Source: an uncultured Bacteroidales bacterium (GTDB taxonomy: Bacteria > Bacteroidota > Bacteroidia > Bacteroidales > UBA932). Taken from it: 11,558 bases of DNA. The stretch is taken from NCBI GenBank assembly GCA_947305045.1, contig CAMZCW010000060.1:1-11558 (forward strand), written 5' to 3'. The notes beneath the pieces were generated by a model that saw nothing but the letters and a program-made list of their open reading frames with translations, had not been told where the DNA came from and did not search any database. Numbering within the stretch: position 1 is the stretch's first letter; every line of letters begins with the position of its first letter. Of the stretch, positions 7,858-11,558 are shown in pieces. A program made the position numbers and the translations under genes.

Positions 7858-9414
7858 TTACTCAAAATAGATGATTTGGTCGTCTGCGGAGGCCATGATG
7901 CGACGCATGGCCAGTTTTTTGCGACGATTGGCGGCCACCACCGACTTAAAGCCCAGGGTCTGGATGGTGATCAGCGGCGTCATGGCCACCATGGCTACCA
8001 CGCCAAAAGCGAAATCCAGCACACCTCCGCTGCCCTGAAGGGTAACGCAGGCACCCACCACCATGGGCAGGATGAAACTGGAGGTAAGGGGACCGCTGGC
8101 TACACCGCCGGAGTCAAAGGCAATGGCCGTGTAGAGCCTGGGAACAAAGAAAGACAGCCCCAGCGACAGCAGATAACCGGGCACCAGGTAATACAGCACG
8201 GAGAAACCATAGTTCACGCGAAGGACAGACAGGCCGATAGAAAGGCCCACGCCCACGGAGAGGGCCGTCATCATTTGCATTTTGGTGACTTCGCCGCCGG
8301 TAATGTCGTTTACCTGCGCATTGAGCACGTGCACTGCAGGTTCAGCCATGACTACCACCATGCCAATGATAAAGGCAAAGCTGATGAGCAGCCCCGCATG
8401 GTGCTGCGACAGTTGCAGGCCGATTTTGTAGCCGATGGGCATGAAGGACATCTCCACGGCCGCAAGAAACAGCACCAGTCCCAGGAAGGTGTAGATGATG
8501 CCGAACATAATCTGGCCAATCTTTGTGAAGGGCAGTTTGAGCACGGAGAACTGCAAGATAAAAAAGGACCCCACAATGAGTACCAGCGACTTTCCTACAT
8601 TCCACATGGTTTCCAGCAGGTGATCTTTCAGGCCGTCTTCCAGCACTTTGTCCATGGAGTAATCCGGGATGGTGAAGTCCAGGTTCCCTTTGGAAAGCAG
8701 CGACAGGGCCAACACGGCGACGATGGGCCCCAGTGAGCAAAGGGCGATGAGGCCGAAACTGTTTTCATTGGCGTTGCGACCTCCTACGGTAAGGGCAATG
8801 CCTACGCCCAGGGCCATGATAAACGGCACGGTGATAGGACCGGTGGTAACGCCGCCAGAGTCAAAAGAGAGGGCCAGAAGGGCGCCGTTTCCCCGTTCAA
8901 TCAGGATTGCCGCCAGGCTGAACAGCAGCATGTATCCAAACAGGAGGATGGCGGTGAGGTCATGGTGGAAGACAATCTTGATTACGCCGAGCAAGAGCAT
9001 GAGCCCGACGCCTATCCCTACCGTCCAAATGAGGGTGGTGCCGTTCATGACGGCCGCAACCTGGCCTGCGAGAACCGACAAATCCGGTTCTGCGATGGTG
9101 ATCAGGAGGCCCATCACAAAGCTGATGCCTAAAAGAATGCCCATTTTCCGGGACTTGGTAAGGCCTTCACCAATGTACTGGCCCATGGGAGTCATGGCCA
9201 TGTCGGCCCCCACATTGAACAATCCGATGCCAAAAATGAGGAAGAAGGCCGAAACCAGGAAAATCCACAGCTCTTTGGCGGTTATCTGGACCCAGGGAGT
9301 AATGGAGAGGGCAAAAACCAGTACGATGACCGGAATGACAGAGATGATGGCCTCTTTCAGTTTTGCCAGCAATGCCTTTTTCAGGTCCTGTACTATCTCG
9401 TTTCGTTCTTTCAT
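7858..9414 (-). CDS. DUF1538 family integral membrane protein, putative transporter
   Basis: The 518-residue polytopic protein has about a dozen hydrophobic segments, a short basic N-terminal helix (1-22) and a charged C-terminal tail (497-518), both probably cytoplasmic. It is built of two homologous halves. AEPDLSVLAGQV (108-119) and FDSGGVTTGPIT (184-195) in the first half recur as AEPAVHVLNAQV (357-368) and FDSGGVASGPLT (433-444), with the same 76-residue spacing. A further pair is ADMAMTPMG (70-78) and VEMSFMPIG (320-328). These motifs are those of DUF1538 as I remember the family, which has no established function known to me. Duplicated halves with polar and glycine-rich motifs inside membrane segments are typical of secondary transporters. 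The substrate cannot be read. It is the first gene of the operon with two PII-like proteins. The ATG at 9414 is the only good start, since the next methionine is residue 71 or later. Confidence 0.88.
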   Translation of the reverse strand: MKERNEIVQDLKKALLAKLKEAIISVIPVIVLVFALSITPWVQITAKELWIFLVSAFFLIFGIGLFNVGADMAMTPMGQYIGEGLTKSRKMGILLGISFVMGLLITIAEPDLSVLAGQVAAVMNGTTLIWTVGIGVGLMLLLGVIKIVFHHDLTAILLFGYMLLFSLAAILIERGNGALLALSFDSGGVTTGPITVPFIMALGVGIALTVGGRNANENSFGLIALCSLGPIVAVLALSLLSKGNLDFTIPDYSMDKVLEDGLKDHLLETMWNVGKSLVLIVGSFFILQFSVLKLPFTKIGQIMFGIIYTFLGLVLFLAAVEMSFMPIGYKIGLQLSQHHAGLLISFAFIIGMVVVMAEPAVHVLNAQVNDITGGEVTKMQMMTALSVGVGLSIGLSVLRVNYGFSVLYYLVPGYLLSLGLSFFVPRLYTAIAFDSGGVASGPLTSSFILPMVVGACVTLQGSGGVLDFAFGVVAMVAMTPLITIQTLGFKSVVAANRRKKLAMRRIMASADDQIIYFE

Positions 9415-9418
9415 GTCA

Positions 9419-9426
9419 CAAAAATA
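9419..9426 (-). promoter_or_regulatory. Putative -7 box of the DUF1538-PII operon
   Basis: On the - strand, TATTTTTG fits TAnnTTTG and ends only 4 bases before the ATG at 9414. If used, the transcript would start at or almost at the start codon, making it leaderless or nearly so. No TTG lies at the proper -33 distance, so this is a weaker promoter call than that of the nucleobase operon. Confidence 0.35.
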
Positions 9427-9449
9427 GGGATTATTTTCCGAATTTTCGT

Positions 9450-9457
9450 TAAGTTTG
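9450..9457 (+). promoter_or_regulatory. Putative -7 box of lpd
   Basis: TAAGTTTG fits TAnnTTTG and lies 18 bases before the lpd ATG at 9476. A proper -33 TTG is not seen. The 61-bp divergent region also holds a hyphenated palindrome CGAA-TT-TTCG (9439-9448) between the two -7 boxes, which could be an operator but is short enough to be chance. Confidence 0.45.
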
Positions 9458-9475
9458 TATAATCAAAACTGAGCT

Positions 9476-10828
9476 ATGTACGATATCGCAATTCTGGGCG
9501 GCGGCCCCGCCGGATACGTGGCTGCCGGAAAAGCCGGAGAAGCCGGTCTTTCAGTGCTTCTGATGGAGCAGAACGAATTAGGTGGCGTATGCCTGAACGA
9601 AGGCTGCATCCCCACCAAAACCCTCCTGTATAGCGCCAAGGTGCTGGATACGGCCCGCCATGCAGACCGTTATGGGGTGATGGTTCCGGACGCCGCCATT
9701 GACTTTGGCGCCATTTTCAAACGCAAGACCAAAGTGGTAAAAAAGCTTGTAGGGGGTGTCAAGGTCCAGATGCGCAATGCCGGCGTGGAAGTAGTGAGCG
9801 GGGAAGGGTTTATTACCGGCCGATGCCCCGATGGATTCACGCTCCGCTGTAATGAAACGGACTACCAGGCCCGCAATGTGCTGGTGTGTTCCGGATCGGA
9901 AGCCGTGGTCCCGCCCATTCCGGGGCTTCGGGAAGGGCTGGGAAGCACCGTTGTCACCAACCGGGAAATCCTTCAGCTCACGGAGCAGCCCGCCTCGCTG
10001 GTGGTGATTGGCGGGGGAGTCATAGGCATGGAGTTCGCCAGCTTTTTCCATTCTATTGGCACGCAAGTAACTGTGATTGAGATGCTTCCAAAGATTCTTG
10101 GGCCAATGGACACGGAGCTCAGCGCTATGCTGCAGGCTCAGTATGAGAAAAAGGGCGTTACCTTCCACCTGAGCTGCAAGGTAGTGGCCGTGGAAGGGAA
10201 CGAGGTGGTTTATGAGACCCCGGAAGGGGAGATCTGCCGTGTGCAGGGAGACAAAATCCTGGTCTCCGTGGGCCGTAGAGCCCGTTTGGAGGGAATCGGC
10301 CTGGAGAATATCGGCGTGGCGCTGGCTTGCAATGCAGCCGGTAAACCTTGCGGTATCAAGGTGGATGCCCAGATGCGCACCAGCGTTCCGGGCGTGTACG
10401 CCGCCGGCGATGTTACCGGTTTTTCCATGTTGGCCCATACCGCCAGCCGGGAAGGGGAGGTGGCTGTAAACACCATCTGCGGTGTGGTCGATGAAATGCA
10501 CTACAACGCGGTGCCGGGGGTGGTATATACCAATCCGGAAGTGGCGGGCGTAGGGGCCCTGGAAGGCGCCCGCGTAGTGTCGCTCCCCATGGCATTCTCC
10601 GGCCGCTTCGTGGCAGAGAACGAGCGGGGAGAAGGCGTATGCAAGGTGGTGCTGGACGCAGATGACTGCGTCATTGGCGTGCACATGCTGGGGAATCCGG
10701 CGTCGGAACTCATCCATGGCGCTGCCATCGCTATCGAGCAGCACATGCGTGTAGAGCAGCTGGAACGGGTGATTTTCCCGCATCCCACTGTGTCTGAAAT
10801 CCTGAAGGAAACCGTGGCCCGGGCTTAG
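9476..10828 (+). CDS. lpdA: Dihydrolipoyl dehydrogenase (E3), FAD-dependent
   Basis: Flavoprotein that reoxidises dihydrolipoyl groups of 2-oxo acid dehydrogenase complexes or of the glycine cleavage H protein, passing electrons through a disulfide and FAD to NAD+. The 450-residue product has the FAD-binding GGGPAG (8-13), the redox disulfide motif GGVCLNEGCIPTK with C39 and C44, the NAD-binding GGGVIG (179-184) with an acidic residue at the end of the second strand (E202, favouring NAD over NADP), the second FAD motif AAGDVTG (309-315) and the dimer-interface active-site pair H436 and E441 in HPTVSE. All key residues are present and the length is slightly shorter than E. coli Lpd. No E1, E2 or glycine cleavage gene is adjacent, so the complex it serves cannot be told from context. 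It is transcribed divergently from the DUF1538 operon and its stop overlaps that of the convergent ABC gene. Confidence 0.95.
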   Translation: MYDIAILGGGPAGYVAAGKAGEAGLSVLLMEQNELGGVCLNEGCIPTKTLLYSAKVLDTARHADRYGVMVPDAAIDFGAIFKRKTKVVKKLVGGVKVQMRNAGVEVVSGEGFITGRCPDGFTLRCNETDYQARNVLVCSGSEAVVPPIPGLREGLGSTVVTNREILQLTEQPASLVVIGGGVIGMEFASFFHSIGTQVTVIEMLPKILGPMDTELSAMLQAQYEKKGVTFHLSCKVVAVEGNEVVYETPEGEICRVQGDKILVSVGRRARLEGIGLENIGVALACNAAGKPCGIKVDAQMRTSVPGVYAAGDVTGFSMLAHTASREGEVAVNTICGVVDEMHYNAVPGVVYTNPEVAGVGALEGARVVSLPMAFSGRFVAENERGEGVCKVVLDADDCVIGVHMLGNPASELIHGAAIAIEQHMRVEQLERVIFPHPTVSEILKETVARA

Positions 10829-11558
10829 TCCAGGCGCAGCGTGGCATCGGCCGACTGCGTAACGGCCTCCCGGTGCGAGATAAATAACAGGGTCTTTTTT
10901 CCGTGATAACGGCTGTGGAGGTTCTCCAGCAGCCGTTTTTCCGTTTCCGGATCCAGGGCCGATGTGCTTTCGTCCAGGATGAGCACGCCGCCCGGCCGCA
11001 ACAGGGCGCGGGCAATGGCAATACGCTGGGCCTGGCCTTCACTGAGGCCGCTTCCTGTCTCTCCGCAAGGCGTTTCCAGCCCTTGCGGCAGTTCCCGGAC
11101 AAACTGCGCCATGGCCGTGTCCAGCGCTTGCCGGAGCTCTTCTTCCGTGGCATGCGGCGCAGCCAGCAGGAGGTTGGAGCGGATGGTGCCGCTCAGGAGG
11201 GAATTTCCCTGCGGGATGTACATGAAATTGCCCCTTAGCGCACTCCCGGCAGGGATATCGTCAATGGTAATTTGTCCTTCCGTGGGCTTCAGTAATCCCA
11301 GAATCAGGCGGATGAGGGTGCTTTTCCCAATGCCGGTGGGGCCGGCGATGGCGGTCATCTGACCGGCGGGGAAGGTATAGGACAAGTCCTTGAGCACGGG
11401 CTCCGAGACGCCCGGATAGCTGTACGTTACATGGGAGAGGGTGATGGTGGGGGCTCCTGAAAGCATCACCGGTTCTTTCAGGGGTTCCGGCTCCAGTTCC
11501 TGAAGGTCCATCAGGCGCTCCACCGAGGTGAGGGCGGTGATGAAGGCGGGAATCTGAC
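10825..11558 (-). CDS. ABC exporter, C-terminal ATP-binding domain (5' end outside the window)
   Basis: The frame stays open to the right edge, and its first visible residues (QIPAFITALTSVERLMDLQE) read like the end of the last transmembrane helix and the linker of an ABCB-type exporter. This is therefore the C-terminal part of a fused membrane-ATPase protein rather than a gene starting at the GTG at 11521-11523. Counting from that GTG, the ATPase domain has Walker A GPTGIGKST (61-69), Q-loop YIPQGNSLLSGTI (102-114), signature LSEGQ (160-164, glutamate in place of the usual glycine), Walker B VLILDE (180-185) with catalytic E185, D-loop SALD (188-191) and H-loop ISHRE (215-219). All catalytic elements are present. 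The protein ends about 15 residues after the H-loop, a short tail. The substrate is unknown because the membrane domain is missing. The stop codon overlaps the lpd stop on the opposite strand by 3-4 bases. Confidence 0.88.
   Translation of the reverse strand, partial: QIPAFITALTSVERLMDLQELEPEPLKEPVMLSGAPTITLSHVTYSYPGVSEPVLKDLSYTFPAGQMTAIAGPTGIGKSTLIRLILGLLKPTEGQITIDDIPAGSALRGNFMYIPQGNSLLSGTIRSNLLLAAPHATEEELRQALDTAMAQFVRELPQGLETPCGETGSGLSEGQAQRIAIARALLRPGGVLILDESTSALDPETEKRLLENLHSRYHGKKTLLFISHREAVTQSADATLRLD

Noticed and set aside
7612..8736. A 374-codon + strand open frame opposite the DUF1538 and PII-like genes
   Set aside because: In register with the DUF1538 gene. The real gene on the other strand has conserved repeat motifs and membrane segments, while this frame is rich in H, G and Q without structure.
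9578..10783. A 401-codon - strand open frame opposite lpd
   Set aside because: In register with lpd, whose active-site motifs are all intact on the + strand, so this is a codon-bias shadow.
11521..11523. A GTG start making the ABC ATPase a stand-alone gene inside the window
   Set aside because: The frame stays open to the edge, and the residues before the GTG read like the membrane-to-ATPase linker of a fused exporter, so the gene is better treated as cut by the window.

Overview
The window carries seven complete genes and one gene cut by the right edge, in a moderately GC-rich genome that looks like Bacteroidota, probably Bacteroidales. The evidence for this is a very long SecA with the insertions seen in that phylum, a DUF5020-type outer membrane protein, several TAnnTTTG -7 promoter boxes, and mostly A/T-rich translation starts with no Shine-Dalgarno sequence. 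No RNA genes, insertion sequences, CRISPR arrays or phage genes were seen.

Layout. (1) 1-3363: secA, with its own -7 box at the left edge and an intrinsic terminator folded over its stop codon. (2) 3418-7132: a well-formed promoter followed by three closely spaced genes on the + strand: a UraA-type uracil permease, a DUF5020/Tsx-like outer membrane beta-barrel with a signal peptide, and an AzgA/PbuG-type purine permease. Together they look like a nucleobase salvage import unit spanning both membranes. It ends in a 12-bp perfect hairpin. (3) 7173-9414, - strand: a tightly packed three-gene operon encoding a DUF1538 polytopic membrane protein with an internal duplication, then two different small PII-like proteins with 3- and 4-base gaps. 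This resembles a membrane transporter with dedicated PII-type regulators, as in AmtB-GlnK, but it lies outside the ammonium transporter family. It is the most interesting system in the window. (4) 9476-10828, + strand: a dihydrolipoyl dehydrogenase gene transcribed divergently from the DUF1538 operon out of a 61-bp intergenic region. (5) 10825-11558, - strand: the C-terminal ATPase half of an ABC exporter whose 5' part lies beyond the window. Its stop codon overlaps the lpd stop codon tail to tail.

On the coding strands the genes largely avoid TTA, CTA and TCA codons. This leaves very long open frames on the opposite strand in the same codon register, and these are not genes. Assignments rest on reading motifs in the translated sequence; no database search was run.
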